The translations under genes and the position numbers were made by a program. The notes beneath the pieces are model-generated. The model was not told the origin of the DNA. It searched no databases and saw nothing but the letters and a program-made list of their open reading frames with translations. 64,000 nucleotides of DNA from Ruminococcus sp. (GTDB lineage Bacteria > Bacillota > Clostridia > Oscillospirales > Ruminococcaceae): contig NZ_JAILNU010000117.1 of the NCBI RefSeq assembly GCF_024691275.1, positions 39,457 to 103,456 of the forward strand. Reading direction: 5' to 3'. How positions within the stretch are numbered: the first letter of the stretch is position 1; each line of letters begins with the position of its first letter. Shown here piece after piece: positions 1 to 9,168 of the stretch.

Positions 1-1667
1 ACGTCAACAACATTGCCTGCCTTGTCCTTGATCTCGATATCCTTGCGGATAGGCTTTACCTTAGCGTACTTGATAGCTGAGAGCGAGTCTGCAACGACTG
101 AAAGACCTGCGATACCTGTTGCGAAGTAGCGCTTTACATCTCTGTCGTGGAGAGCCATCTGGAGTCTCTCATAGCTGTACTTATCGTGCATATAGTGGAT
201 AACGTTGAGGGTATTGACATAAAGTCCTGCAAGCCACTCCATCATATCCATATACTTTTCCCATACATCGTCGAAGTCGAGGTACTCGCTGTCAACAGGA
301 CGGAACTTAGGGCCTACCTGTAAGCCGAGACGCTCGTCCACGCCGCCGTTTATAGCGTAGAGGAGGCACTTTGCAAGGTTAGCTCTTGCGCCGAAGAACT
401 GCATTTCCTTGCCGACTCTCATTGAGGATACGCAGCAGGCGATAGCGTAGTCGTCACCGTGTACAACTCTCATCATATCGTCGTTCTCGTACTGGATAGA
501 TGAGGTCTTGATAGACATTTTAGCGCAGTATTCCTTGAACTTTCTCGGGAGCTTTGTTGACCAGAGTATAGTCATATTCGGCTCGGGAGCAGTTCCGAGG
601 TTTTCGAGAGTGTGGAGATAACGGAAGCTGTTCTTTGTAACGAGGTGGTGACCGTCAACGTCAACGCCGCCGATAGATTCTGTTATCCATGTCGGGTCGC
701 CCGAGAACAGTGAATTGTACTCTGGAGTACGTGCGAACTTGACGATACGGAGCTTCATGATGAAGTGGTCGATGAGCTCCTGTGCCTGTTCCTCGGTAAT
801 AATACCGCGGTCAAGGTCACGCTGTATATAGATGTCGAGGAAAGTGGAAGTACGTCCGAGGGACATAGCTGCACCGTTCTGCTCCTTGACAGCTGCGAGG
901 TAGCCGAAGTAGAGCCACTGTATAGCTTCCTTAGCGTTTGCGGCAGGCTTTGAAATATCGAAGCCGTATATTTTTCCCAGTTCCTTGAGTTCCTGAAGAG
1001 CACGTACCTGCTCTGCGAGTTCCTCACGGAGACGGATATTCTTGGAAGTCATTCTGACAAGTGATGTCTCGATCTGATGTTTTTTGTCCTCGATGAGCTT
1101 GTCTATGCCGTAGAGAGCTACACGTCTGTAGTCGCCGATGATACGGCCTCTGCCGTAAGCATCAGGGAGACCTGTGAGTATAGCCGAATGACGGGCAAGT
1201 CTCATTTCCGGAGTGTATGCGTCGAAAACGCCCTGATTATGAGTTTTTCTGTACTTTGTGAAGATATCGACAACTGACTGATCTACTTCATAGCCGTACT
1301 CCTTGCAAGCCTGCTGAGCCATACGGATACCGCCGAAAGGCTGAAGCGAACGCTTGAAGGGCTTGTCTGTCTGAAGACCCACGATCTGTTCGAGGTCTTT
1401 GTTGAGATAGCCTGCGCCGTGTGAAGTTATAGTAGATATGATCTTGGTGTCCATATCCAGAACACCGCCTGCTTCTCTTTCCTGTCGGGACAGTTCCATT
1501 ACCTGCTCCCAGAGCTGTTTTGTAGCTTCTGTAGGACCTGCGAGAAAGCTTTCGTCACCTTCATAAGGAGTGTAATTCTTCTTTATGAAGTCTCTGACGT
1601 TGACTGAACTGGAGCTCCAGCGGCCTTCTTTGAAGCCGTCCCATTCCTTTGCCCATGTATTGACCAT
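1..1667 (-). CDS. pflB: Formate C-acetyltransferase (pyruvate formate-lyase), 3' end outside window
   Basis: Glycyl-radical enzyme of anaerobic glycolysis that converts pyruvate and CoA to acetyl-CoA and formate in the cytoplasm. The first 555 codons are present. The N-terminus begins [12 protein letters not shown], and the Cys-Cys catalytic pair lies in the motif [10 protein letters not shown] (about positions 432-437). The C-terminal glycyl-radical loop lies beyond position 1 and cannot be checked. The start at 1667 has an upstream GGAG; another ATG seven bases upstream is out of frame. It has its own consensus promoter, and no activase gene is visible on this side. Family assignment is very secure. 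Confidence 0.97.
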   Translation of the reverse strand, partial: MVNTWAKEWDGFKEGRWSSSSVNVRDFIKKNYTPYEGDESFLAGPTEATKQLWEQVMELSRQEREAGGVLDMDTKIISTITSHGAGYLNKDLEQIVGLQTDKPFKRSLQPFGGIRMAQQACKEYGYEVDQSVVDIFTKYRKTHNQGVFDAYTPEMRLARHSAILTGLPDAYGRGRIIGDYRRVALYGIDKLIEDKKHQIETSLVRMTSKNIRLREELAEQVRALQELKELGKIYGFDISKPAANAKEAIQWLYFGYLAAVKEQNGAAMSLGRTSTFLDIYIQRDLDRGIITEEQAQELIDHFIMKLRIVKFARTPEYNSLFSGDPTWITESIGGVDVDGHHLVTKNSFRYLHTLENLGTAPEPNMTILWSTKLPRKFKEYCAKMSIKTSSIQYENDDMMRVVHGDDYAIACCVSSMRVGKEMQFFGARANLAKCLLYAINGGVDERLGLQVGPKFRPVDSEYLDFDDVWEKYMDMMEWLAGLYVNTLNVIHYMHDKYSYERLQMALHDRDVKRYFATGIAGLSVVADSLSAIKYAKVKPIRKDIEIKDKAGNVVD

Positions 1668-1700
1668 AACACATTACTCCTTTTTTAAAAGTCTATAGTA

Positions 1701-1729
1701 ATCTTATCACATTGTTTATTTTTTGTCAA
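1701..1729 (-). promoter_or_regulatory. pflB promoter
   Basis: Read on the minus strand: TTGACA (1724-1729), 17-base spacer, TAAGAT (1701-1706), 34 bases before the pflB ATG. The rest of the gap 1668-1979 is AT-rich and shows no convincing gene; a 66-codon plus-strand frame at 1723-1923 lacks a ribosome site. Confidence 0.75.
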
Positions 1730-1979
1730 ACCCCGTATTAACTGAAGTTAACCTAAAAACCCCTGTTTTCGTTTTATCAGATTACAAAGTCTTACTGCTC
1801 GTTTTGAATGAAAAATTTTCAAGTGCGGTTTTTTGGAATATTCTGTCCCTTGTATATCGGGCGGTATCAAAATGTTATGAACTTGTTGGACTGATTTGTG
1901 CATTTGACAGAACTTCATATTAAGGTGGCGAAAATATCAAATTTTGCTCTTTTACATATTCGTCAAAAGTGTTGTATTA

Positions 1980-3200
1980 TTATTTCTTTTTAACTGGTTT
2001 CTGCTTTTTTTGTTTTGCAGGTTTCTTCACAGGCTTTTTCTCCTCGGGAGAAGCTATTCCCAGTTCTTGTTCTCTCTTTTCGAGGATCTGGAACGACAGC
2101 TTATAGAGCGTTCCGGTAAGCGGTACGCCCAGTATCATACCCGGAATGCCGAAAAGTCCGCCTCCGATAGTAACGGCGGCAAGCGTCCATATACTCGGAA
2201 GTCCAACAGATGTGCCGACAACCTTCGGGTAGATGATATTGCCCTCCGCCTGCTGGAGTATCATGAGGAATATCAGGAATATCAGCGCTTTCATAGGCGA
2301 TACCGTCAGTATGATGAATGCGCTCACAACTGCACCGATGAGAGCTCCGACAATGGGTATGAAAGCCGTTACGCCTACGAGAGTTGCCGACATGGCAGCG
2401 TAGGGGAGTTTCAGTATCTTCATGCCGATAAAACAGAGCGAGCCGAGTATTATCGCTTCGATGAACTGTCCTACGAAGAAGCTGCGGAATGTTTCGTCAG
2501 CTACCTGTAGCAGCTTTGAGCTTTTTGCGCTGAATATATCGCTGAAATATGCACGGCGTATGCGCTTGATGTCGCATATCAGCTTATCCTTGCGGGCAAG
2601 GAAGTATATAGCGAAGATTATACCGATAACGGTATTGGTGATCGCGGAGGTGACTCCGCCTATTATTCCCACAGCGGAACTGAGTATTCCTGTCAGACCT
2701 GTGGTAAGGATCTTTGAAGCCTTCTCGGCGATCTTAGCCCAGTCGAACTCTAATGAGCTTATTTTCTCCTGTATATCAGGGTATTCTTTTAGCTTCGTAG
2801 TAACGTAGTCTCTTGCCGCCGTAAAGGTGGGTGGTATCTCGTCGTAAAGTACACCGAAGGCGTTTGCCATTTCGGGGACGATAATGCGTATAATAAGGAT
2901 TATCACCGCGATGGTTATCGCAAAGGTGCATATCATGCAGACAGGTCTTCGCAGCTTATCTACAGTGGTCGACTTACTTTTGGGGAAGAAGTGCTTCTCC
3001 AGAAATGTCATGATGATGTTGAAGATGTATGCTATCGAAAAACCTATAATTAACGTTTTAAGAGCGTTCATGAGCAGAAGCAGAAGCTGTGCGCATACCG
3101 AAAAATTCTGTACGGTCACACAGACTATGATCGCAAGAAACGCAATGAACAGGTATCGCTTAATCTCTTGTTTTTCCATATTAAGCCTGTAAACAGGCAT
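1980..3200 (-). CDS. AI-2E family transporter (PF01594-type membrane protein)
   Basis: A 406-residue polytopic inner-membrane protein. Two hydrophobic hairpins occupy roughly the first 110 residues, followed by a soluble stretch (about 115-170) and a C-terminal block of membrane segments with PIVGALIGA and GIPGMILGVPLTG, which are typical of the YdiK/PerM/TqsA superfamily. The C-terminus is a Lys/Pro-rich tail. Members export small molecules or act as Na+/H+ antiporters; the name does not prove AI-2 transport. The start at 3200 follows GGGAGG at short spacing; the next Met (3179) has no ribosome site. Monocistronic, divergent from the vWA gene. Confidence 0.88.
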   Translation of the reverse strand: MPVYRLNMEKQEIKRYLFIAFLAIIVCVTVQNFSVCAQLLLLLMNALKTLIIGFSIAYIFNIIMTFLEKHFFPKSKSTTVDKLRRPVCMICTFAITIAVIILIIRIIVPEMANAFGVLYDEIPPTFTAARDYVTTKLKEYPDIQEKISSLEFDWAKIAEKASKILTTGLTGILSSAVGIIGGVTSAITNTVIGIIFAIYFLARKDKLICDIKRIRRAYFSDIFSAKSSKLLQVADETFRSFFVGQFIEAIILGSLCFIGMKILKLPYAAMSATLVGVTAFIPIVGALIGAVVSAFIILTVSPMKALIFLIFLMILQQAEGNIIYPKVVGTSVGLPSIWTLAAVTIGGGLFGIPGMILGVPLTGTLYKLSFQILEKREQELGIASPEEKKPVKKPAKQKKQKPVKKK

Positions 3201-3294
3201 ATCCCTCCCAATATTATATCATACCTTTATTATACATTATATATAAAAATAAGTCACCTTATTAATTGTTAAATTTGTGTGAACATTTCGGCAC

Positions 3295-3323
3295 TTGACC
3301 AATTTGAAAATATATGTTATAAT
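3295..3323 (+). promoter_or_regulatory. Promoter of the vWA-PP2C pair
   Basis: TTGACC (3295-3300), 17-base spacer, TATAAT (3318-3323), 44 bases before the vWA start codon, which has GGAGG at good spacing. Confidence 0.75.
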
Positions 3324-3367
3324 ATTGAAAATAAGAAGATTTTTCGGTATGATCGGAGGTCAATACA

Positions 3368-4105
3368 ATGCCTGGTTTAGATGATTATGCTCCAGCTGTC
3401 AGAAAGGTAATGACATTATTCTACGTTATAGACACATCGGGCAGTATGCAGGGAAGCAAGATAGGACAGGTAGAATCTGCTCTCGAAGAGGTTATGCAGA
3501 CTCTACAGGAAATAAGTGATGACAGCGATGACGCAGAGATCAAGATCGCTGTTCTGGAGTTCTCCACAGGTACTTCATGGGTAACTCCCGAGCCTGTTTC
3601 CCCTGAAGGCTACCGCTTCAAGAATTTTGAAGCCTGCGGTGTTACTGACCTCGGTGCTGCCTGCAAGGAGCTTGACAAGAAGCTTTCGCGCAATGAGTTC
3701 CTACAGACCGTAGCAGGTGCTTATCCGCCTGTAATACTCCTTTTCAGTGACGGAGGCCCGACGGATAACTGGGAGAGCGGACTTGATACTCTCAAGAAGA
3801 ATAACTGGTATAAGCGTTCCATAAAGATAGCTTTCGCTATCGGTGATGATGCTGACAAGGATGTTCTTGCACGTTTTTCGGGAAGCTCGGAAACAGTTCT
3901 CGACGTAAAGAACAAGGAGCAGCTAAGACTTATGATAGAAAAAGCAAGCGTTATCACAAGCGTTTTTGCAAGCCATTCAAGTACAGTTGACAGCGATACC
4001 GACCCCGTTGAGATCTCAAAGCAGCTGGCAGAGGACGTTCAGGCTCAGACTGCGGAGGCTCTCAGCGATGCTAATACTGCCGACTGGGACGAATCCGACT
4101 GGTAA
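3368..4105 (+). CDS. TerY-like von Willebrand factor A domain protein
   Basis: A 245-residue cytoplasmic protein that is almost entirely one vWA domain. The MIDAS motif DTSGS is at about residues 23-27, the Thr of the metal site in GVTDLG, and the Asp in LFSDGGPTD. No signal peptide or membrane segment is present. It matches the TerY group of vWA proteins, which bind a partner phosphatase and kinase. The last 40 residues are acidic and low-complexity. The PP2C gene starts 10 bases downstream, so the two are co-transcribed. The zinc-binding TerY-C domain often attached to this family is missing here; a separate protein resembling it is encoded at 40504-40851. Confidence 0.85.
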   Translation: MPGLDDYAPAVRKVMTLFYVIDTSGSMQGSKIGQVESALEEVMQTLQEISDDSDDAEIKIAVLEFSTGTSWVTPEPVSPEGYRFKNFEACGVTDLGAACKELDKKLSRNEFLQTVAGAYPPVILLFSDGGPTDNWESGLDTLKKNNWYKRSIKIAFAIGDDADKDVLARFSGSSETVLDVKNKEQLRLMIEKASVITSVFASHSSTVDSDTDPVEISKQLAEDVQAQTAEALSDANTADWDESDW

Positions 4106-4114
4106 GGTGATATA

Positions 4115-5254
4115 ATGGAGAGATATACTTCCTTTGCTCAGACAAGCATAGGTGCTTCTCATATCAGCCGCGGACTTATTTGTCAGGACAGTTCAGCCTG
4201 CGTTGACCGTGAAAAATACTCTTTCGCGGCAGCTGCCGACGGTCACGGAAGCCCTTGCTACCTTCGTACTGACAGAGGTTCAAGGTTTGCTGTGGAGTGC
4301 GCTGCCGAGTGTGTAAGTGAGTTCATGGAAGGGCTCGCGGAGGCAGAGGAGCTTCTTCAGGACGAACGTCAGCGTGAGGAACTGTTAAATCAGCTCTGGC
4401 GAAGCATTATCGCCCGTTGGCATGATGTGACGGAACAGGATTACCTGAATGATCCGTTCACCGAGGAGGAGCTCGATCGTATCCCCGAAGATGTATTCCC
4501 GGGATACCGCGAAAGGTACGAAGAAGGAGAATATATAGGCGCTTACGGAACTACCCTCGTTTTTGCTGTAGTCACCGACAGCTATGCCTTCGGTGCGCAG
4601 ATAGGCGACGGAAAGTGCGTGGTCATAGACTGCGACAGCAACATTGAGGCTCCGATACCCGATGATCCGCGCTGTTATGAAAATATTACGACTTCAATGT
4701 GTCAGGACGATGCAGCTCTGTCGGCAAGATTCTTCTATCTGCCCAAGGGTATGCTGCCTGCGGCTGTATTCCTTTGTACTGACGGCGTTGAGAATTCCTA
4801 CTGGAACGAGGATCAGCTTTTTGGCTTCTTCCGCGGACTTGCTCTGACTATTGTGGAGAACGGCATAGAGGAAAGTGTGCATCAGCTTTCTGAATTCCTG
4901 CCTTCCATGACCAAGAAGGGCAGCGGCGATGATGTTTCGTGCGCAGGTATAGTCCATGTGAGAAGACTGTGCTCATGTTCGGACGGTATACGTGAGGATC
5001 TTGCGGCATCTGTTATTGCGGCGGAGGCGGAGGCTGCGGCAGCAGCTCCTCCTGATGATATCGTATACGTCGATGAGGATATGCAGCAGGTAGTTTCAGA
5101 TGTTATACATGAAGAGGAGAATACTCCCGACGAAGAAGCCGAACAGCCGAATGCTACCGATGAAGAAGCTGAACAGCCGAATACAGAGCCTGAAGCAGAA
5201 TCGGAAGCAGCAGAGACTGCTGAGAATACTCATGAAGAGAAAACCGAAGAATAA
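4115..5254 (+). CDS. PP2C-family serine/threonine phosphatase
   Basis: A 379-residue protein with a PP2C fold in roughly residues 1-285: AAADGHG (metal-binding Asp), QIGDGK, CTDGVE and GSGDDVS in the expected order. It should dephosphorylate Ser/Thr in a metal-dependent way. The last ~80 residues are a highly acidic tail with two copies of DEEAEQPN, probably disordered. Together with the upstream vWA gene it forms two-thirds of the vWA-PP2C-kinase (TerY-P) module; the next gene is an unrelated symporter behind a terminator, so no kinase is encoded in this operon. The natural substrate is unknown. Confidence 0.88.
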   Translation: MERYTSFAQTSIGASHISRGLICQDSSACVDREKYSFAAAADGHGSPCYLRTDRGSRFAVECAAECVSEFMEGLAEAEELLQDERQREELLNQLWRSIIARWHDVTEQDYLNDPFTEEELDRIPEDVFPGYRERYEEGEYIGAYGTTLVFAVVTDSYAFGAQIGDGKCVVIDCDSNIEAPIPDDPRCYENITTSMCQDDAALSARFFYLPKGMLPAAVFLCTDGVENSYWNEDQLFGFFRGLALTIVENGIEESVHQLSEFLPSMTKKGSGDDVSCAGIVHVRRLCSCSDGIREDLAASVIAAEAEAAAAAPPDDIVYVDEDMQQVVSDVIHEEENTPDEEAEQPNATDEEAEQPNTEPEAESEAAETAENTHEEKTEE

Positions 5255-5257
5255 TAT

Positions 5258-5297
5258 AAGGCGAATGGATACGAAAGCGTGTCTGTTCGCCTTTTTT
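5258..5297 (+). terminator. Rho-independent terminator after PP2C gene
   Basis: Stem AAGGCGAA (5258-5265) pairs with TTCGCCTT (5286-5293), with inner pairing of GATACG to CGTGTC and a GAAA-like loop, followed by a T run. Confidence 0.85.
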
Positions 5298-5435
5298 GTA
5301 TGAATTGTACATATAATGCGGATCGTTAAAGGAAGTGAAACAACTATAATATTGCAGTTTTAACTAATAAGTGTATCGTTTTTTGTGCAGTTTGCAGCTA
5401 AATCCTGATGGCGTGACAAATTTTGTTTTTTAATA

Positions 5436-5464
5436 TTGACTAAAAGTTGAATATAGTTTATAAT
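5436..5464 (+). promoter_or_regulatory. putP promoter
   Basis: TTGACT (5436-5441), 17-base spacer, TATAAT (5459-5464), about 50 bases before the putP ATG, which is preceded by AAAAGGAG. Confidence 0.8.
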
Positions 5465-5512
5465 AAAATACGGCTATTTGTACCAAACAAAATACAGTAA
5501 AAGGAGTAAGAA

Positions 5513-7051
5513 ATGAAAACATCTGAAATTATCATTCTTGGAACGATAGTTGCATACCTTGCTTTAATGGTCATTATAGGTGTAGTATTTTCCAAGAAGA
5601 ACGAAAATGTCGGCGATTTCTACCTCGGCGGACGTAAGCTGGGACCGATCGTGACTGCAATGAGCGCCGAAGCTTCCGATATGAGCAGCTGGCTGCTTAT
5701 GGGACTTCCCGGAGTTGCCTACCTTACAGGCTGTGCGGAAGCGGGCTGGACCGCTATAGGTCTTGCTATAGGTACATACCTCAACTGGCTCATAGTTGCA
5801 AAGCGCCTGAGAGTTTACAGTCAGCGCTGTGGAGCTATTACCATACCCGATTTCTTTTCCAAGCGGTATAACGACAAGAAAAAGGTGCTTATGGGCGTTT
5901 CTGCCTTGATAATCCTTATATTCTTCGTTCCGTATACAGCTTCGGGCTTTGCAGCCTGCGGAAAGCTGTTCAACTCGCTCTTTGGCTGGGATTATCACTT
6001 CGCAATGATAATAAGTGCCGTCATCATCATATCCTATACCTGCACGGGAGGATTTCTCGCTGCAAGTACCACCGACCTTATCCAGAGCATCGTTATGACA
6101 GTCGCTCTTATCAGTATTGTTATTTTCGGCGTTAATTCAGTAGGCGGACTGAATATCGTTGTTGAGAATGCTCAGTCAATGGTCGGATATCTCTCGCTTA
6201 CCAGCATCCATGATCCTGTAAAGAACGGCTCCAACAGCTATAACGGACTTACCATAGCTTCAACTCTTGCGTGGGGACTTGGCTATTTCGGTATGCCGCA
6301 TATTCTTCTCCGCTTCATGGCTATAAAGGACAAGAACAAGATCAGGATATCAAGAAGAATAGCTTCTGTATGGGTAGTTATCTCAATGGGAGTGGCCATA
6401 TTCATCGGCATTGTCGGAAATACCCTTTCAAAGAGTGCAGAGATCGAGACACTCGACGGAAGCAATTCCGAGAAGGTCATCATTAAACTTGCTCAGTATA
6501 TGAGCGATCACTATGTAGGTCTGGCAGTTGTGGCAGGTCTTGTATTTGCAGGTATCCTTGCTTGTACCATGTCGACATCGGATTCTCAGCTCCTTGCAGC
6601 ATCGTCCTCTATGTCCGAGAATATCCTCAAGGGCGTGTTCAATATGAAGCTCAGCGACAAGCAGTCAATGCTGGTAGCAAGAGTCGTTCTCGTTATAATA
6701 GCAGTTCTCAGCGTTATCCTCGCATGGGACAGCGACAGCTCGGTATTCAGAGTAGTATCCTTTGCATGGGCAGGCTTCGGCGCAACATTCGGACCTGTTA
6801 TGCTGACAGCTCTTTTCTGGAGACGTTCAAACAGATTCGGCGCTATCGCAGGTATGATAGTAGGTGCAGTAATGGTTTTCGTATGGAAGTTCGTTATCGC
6901 TCCAAATGGCGGAGTATTTGCGATATATGAGCTTCTTCCTGCATTCCTCTGCGCATTTGCCGCAATAATCATCGTATCTCTCGTTACAGGAGCTCCTGAA
7001 AATGAGGTCACATACGATTATGACGCTGTAAAGGTGTCAGTTAATAAGTGA
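5513..7051 (+). CDS. putP: Sodium/proline symporter
   Basis: A 512-residue sodium:solute symporter (SSS family) with about 13 membrane segments. The segment AEASDMSSWLLMGLPG (about residues 51-66) is the PutP signature around the Na+ and proline sites, and GLGYFGMPHILLRFMA is also characteristic of PutP rather than PanF or sugar symporters. Full length for the family. It imports L-proline with Na+. Monocistronic: consensus promoter upstream and a strong terminator 20 bases after the stop. No proline-degradation genes are nearby, so osmoprotective or biosynthetic use is possible. Confidence 0.93.
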   Translation: MKTSEIIILGTIVAYLALMVIIGVVFSKKNENVGDFYLGGRKLGPIVTAMSAEASDMSSWLLMGLPGVAYLTGCAEAGWTAIGLAIGTYLNWLIVAKRLRVYSQRCGAITIPDFFSKRYNDKKKVLMGVSALIILIFFVPYTASGFAACGKLFNSLFGWDYHFAMIISAVIIISYTCTGGFLAASTTDLIQSIVMTVALISIVIFGVNSVGGLNIVVENAQSMVGYLSLTSIHDPVKNGSNSYNGLTIASTLAWGLGYFGMPHILLRFMAIKDKNKIRISRRIASVWVVISMGVAIFIGIVGNTLSKSAEIETLDGSNSEKVIIKLAQYMSDHYVGLAVVAGLVFAGILACTMSTSDSQLLAASSSMSENILKGVFNMKLSDKQSMLVARVVLVIIAVLSVILAWDSDSSVFRVVSFAWAGFGATFGPVMLTALFWRRSNRFGAIAGMIVGAVMVFVWKFVIAPNGGVFAIYELLPAFLCAFAAIIIVSLVTGAPENEVTYDYDAVKVSVNK

Positions 7052-7070
7052 CGTATCAACAGTTATAAAA

Positions 7071-7098
7071 AAGAACGGTTATTACCGTTCTTTTTTTG
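7071..7098 (+). terminator. Rho-independent terminator after putP
   Basis: Perfect 9-bp stem AAGAACGGT (7071-7079)/ACCGTTCTT (7084-7092), loop TATT, then a T run. Confidence 0.93.
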
Positions 7099-7132
7099 TT
7101 TTGTCGTATTTTGTCTAATTGCAGAAATGTAC

Positions 7133-7188
7133 TTGACATTTAAGAACGAATGTTCTATAATATGATTATAGGAATGGAACATTAGTTC
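7133..7188 (+). promoter_or_regulatory. Promoter with two LexA/DinR-type operator boxes
   Basis: TTGACA (7133-7138), 17-base spacer, TATAAT (7156-7161). A palindrome AGAACGAATGTTCT (7143-7156) fills the spacer and fits the Gram-positive SOS core GAAC-RNRY-GTTC. A second GAAC-N4-GTTC (7177-7188) lies at the expected transcription start. Repressor bound there would occlude the promoter, so SOS-type control of the 7243-9104 operon is inferred. Confidence 0.7.
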
Positions 7189-7242
7189 TTAAAAGCTATC
7201 TTGATCGTGCTGCTATATTGACATTACAGGGGGAATGCTATA

Positions 7243-7476
7243 ATGACTGAACTGATAAACAACTACACTCATAGCTTTGAATTGGTAAAACAGCGTATCG
7301 CTGAGCTTCACAAGATGCGGACTCATCTTGTGAAGAATGGCGGCGAAAGCTGTGAGGTGAATGACCTCGACCGCCGCATAAGGCTCCTTTATACGGAATA
7401 TGAGGAGCTGAAGGCTGTCATATCTCATCTAACTTCGTACAACAGGAGGACAGAGGGCTATGGCAAGAAACAGTAA
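7243..7476 (+). CDS. Small hypothetical protein, phage-type (DUF1492-like?)
   Basis: A 77-residue charged helical protein (MTELINNYTHSFELVKQRIAE start), probably coiled-coil. No domain is firmly recognised. Its composition, its HLTSYNRRT end and its overlap of 17 bases with a sigma-region-4-like gene resemble the small-protein/sigma-like pairs found in Firmicute prophages and integrative elements, so it may be a domesticated phage regulator. A G-rich ribosome site precedes it. It is first in an operon controlled by LexA-like boxes. Confidence 0.6.
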   Translation: MTELINNYTHSFELVKQRIAELHKMRTHLVKNGGESCEVNDLDRRIRLLYTEYEELKAVISHLTSYNRRTEGYGKKQ

Positions 7477-7759
7477 AACCTATTCGGATTCTTTCACAGG
7501 TGAGGCTGACAAGGGGATAAGAGCGGTTCTTGGATACGACGACGATGATGAAGATGCGGTAAAGCTGAAAAGAGTTCTGTTAAAAGTTATTAATAATGAG
7601 CTGACTGCAAGACAAAGAGAAATAATTGTGTTATACTATTTCAAGAACATGAATATGGTCAATATCGGAAAAAAACTGGGTATCACTACGCAGGCGGTTT
7701 CAGACGCTATAACTCGTGGAAGACGCAAGCTGTTCATGATACTTCAATATTACATCTGA
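7460..7759 (+). CDS. Sigma-70 region 4-like DNA-binding protein
   Basis: A 99-residue protein. Residues ~48-97 (LTARQREIIVLYYFKNMN through GITTQAVSDAITRGRRKL) form a helix-turn-helix of the sigma region 4 type, preceded by an acidic linker with DDDDED. No sigma region 2 is present, so it is not a full sigma factor; it is closer to the ArpU/late-transcription activators of phages. It has its own AGGAGG inside the upstream gene and ends 10 bases before the decarboxylase gene, so all three are probably translated from one message. Confidence 0.75.
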   Translation: MARNSKTYSDSFTGEADKGIRAVLGYDDDDEDAVKLKRVLLKVINNELTARQREIIVLYYFKNMNMVNIGKKLGITTQAVSDAITRGRRKLFMILQYYI

Positions 7760-7769
7760 GGAGGTCGGA

Positions 7770-9104
7770 ATGGAAACACCTGTTTACGATTTTTTGCGGA
7801 AATATGCGGCTTCGGGAACTCTTCGCGCTCATATGCCGGGGCATAAGGGCAGTGCGCTGTTCACTGAGCTTGAGGAGCTTTTCAGACTCGATATAACCGA
7901 GATAAACGGTGCAGACAGTCTTTTTGAGGCTGACGGCATCATCGCTCGCAGCGAGAGGAATACTTCCATGCTTTACGGAAGCGCTGCCACAGCCTTTTCC
8001 GCAGGCGGTTCGACACTTTGCATACAGGCGATGCTCGCCATTATGAAGCTGGAAGATCGCCGCGTTATAGCTGCAAGGAACGTTCATCGCGCCTTTCTCA
8101 ATGCAGCTGCTCTGCTCGGTCTCGATGTGCAGTGGTTAATGTCGGCATACAGCGGCGATATCTTGTCGGGTGAGCTTCAGCTCACCGACGTTGAAGCAGC
8201 TTTAGCTGCTTCAACAACGCCAGCCTGTTTGTATGTAACGTCACCTGACTACACGGGCAGGCTGGCGGATACCGCCGCACTGGCAGAGCTTTGTCATCGG
8301 TATGGAGCGAGACTGCTCGTGGACAACGCTCACGGTGCGCATCTCGCCTTTTTTGAAGAGAATATCCACCCGATCGCACTTGGAGCTGACCTGTGCTGTG
8401 ATTCTGCGCATAAAATGCTTCCTGCTCTTACGGGAGCAGCTTTTCTGCATACCTCACGGGCCGAGTATGCACCAATGCTCAAACAGGCGATGAGCTTTTT
8501 TGGCTCTACGAGCCCGTCATATCTGATAATGTCTTCTCTTGATATCTGCAATCGCTACCTTGACGAGCAGATACGTGATGATATCAGGAATGCTTTGCCG
8601 AAGATAGCGGAGCTGCGGAATGCTTTTGCAGGCAGGCTCGTATTCGCAGACGGCGAGCCCTTCCACATTACGGTCAGAGCTGCCGAGAGCGGATTCAACG
8701 GGACAGAGCTTGCGGAACTTTTGCGCAGTAACGGTGTCGAGTGCGAGTACGCAGACGCTGAACTTTTGGTACTGCTGATGTCGCCGTTTTCTGATATAAG
8801 TGACTATGAGCGGCTTCACGCCGCGCTCGGGAGCGCGGTTACGGGAGCTTCATGCAGCAGTAAGAGCACCGTAAATATTAAGCCGAAGCTCCCGAAAATG
8901 GCTTTAGCCATTCGTGAAGCCGCGTTTGCGCCTGCGGAGGAGATCGCGGTGGAAGAAGCTGAGGGACGGATATGTGCATCGGTAAAGGTACCGTGTCCGC
9001 CTGCTGTACCCATAGCGGTCAGCGGAGAGGTCATAGACAGGGACTGCATAGAGATATTTAAGGCGTATGGTATAAAAACAGTTCTTGCGGTGAAAAATCA
9101 GTGA
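7770..9104 (+). CDS. Orn/Lys/Arg decarboxylase family PLP enzyme
   Basis: A 444-residue fold-type I PLP enzyme of the SpeA/CadA-like (YaaO) group. HMPGHKGS is at residues 21-28, LVDNAHGAH in the middle, and the PLP Schiff-base lysine is K215 in DSAHKMLPA. The C-terminal domain is short, as in Gram-positive lysine/arginine decarboxylases. It probably decarboxylates a basic amino acid for polyamine synthesis; the substrate cannot be told from sequence. GGAGG precedes the start. It is third in the operon with LexA-like boxes, although it may also have internal promoters. Confidence 0.87.
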   Translation: METPVYDFLRKYAASGTLRAHMPGHKGSALFTELEELFRLDITEINGADSLFEADGIIARSERNTSMLYGSAATAFSAGGSTLCIQAMLAIMKLEDRRVIAARNVHRAFLNAAALLGLDVQWLMSAYSGDILSGELQLTDVEAALAASTTPACLYVTSPDYTGRLADTAALAELCHRYGARLLVDNAHGAHLAFFEENIHPIALGADLCCDSAHKMLPALTGAAFLHTSRAEYAPMLKQAMSFFGSTSPSYLIMSSLDICNRYLDEQIRDDIRNALPKIAELRNAFAGRLVFADGEPFHITVRAAESGFNGTELAELLRSNGVECEYADAELLVLLMSPFSDISDYERLHAALGSAVTGASCSSKSTVNIKPKLPKMALAIREAAFAPAEEIAVEEAEGRICASVKVPCPPAVPIAVSGEVIDRDCIEIFKAYGIKTVLAVKNQ

Positions 9105-9109
9105 AGCTA

Positions 9110-9138
9110 TTGCAATTTTTTAGAATATGTGATAAAAT
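9110..9138 (+). promoter_or_regulatory. Promoter of the DUF1292 gene
   Basis: TTGCAA (9110-9115), 17-base spacer, TAAAAT (9133-9138), 30 bases before the start codon, which has GCGGAGG. Confidence 0.65.
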
Positions 9139-9168
9139 AAGTTATATTATTTTTGCGGAGGTATCACT

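Noticed and set aside
1723..1923. 66-codon plus-strand frame upstream of pflB
   Set aside because: It overlaps the pflB promoter region, has no ribosome site and shows no recognisable protein.
1944..2510. 188-codon plus-strand frame with a hydrophobic start
   Set aside because: It is antisense to the AI-2E family gene; composition is a mirror of that gene.
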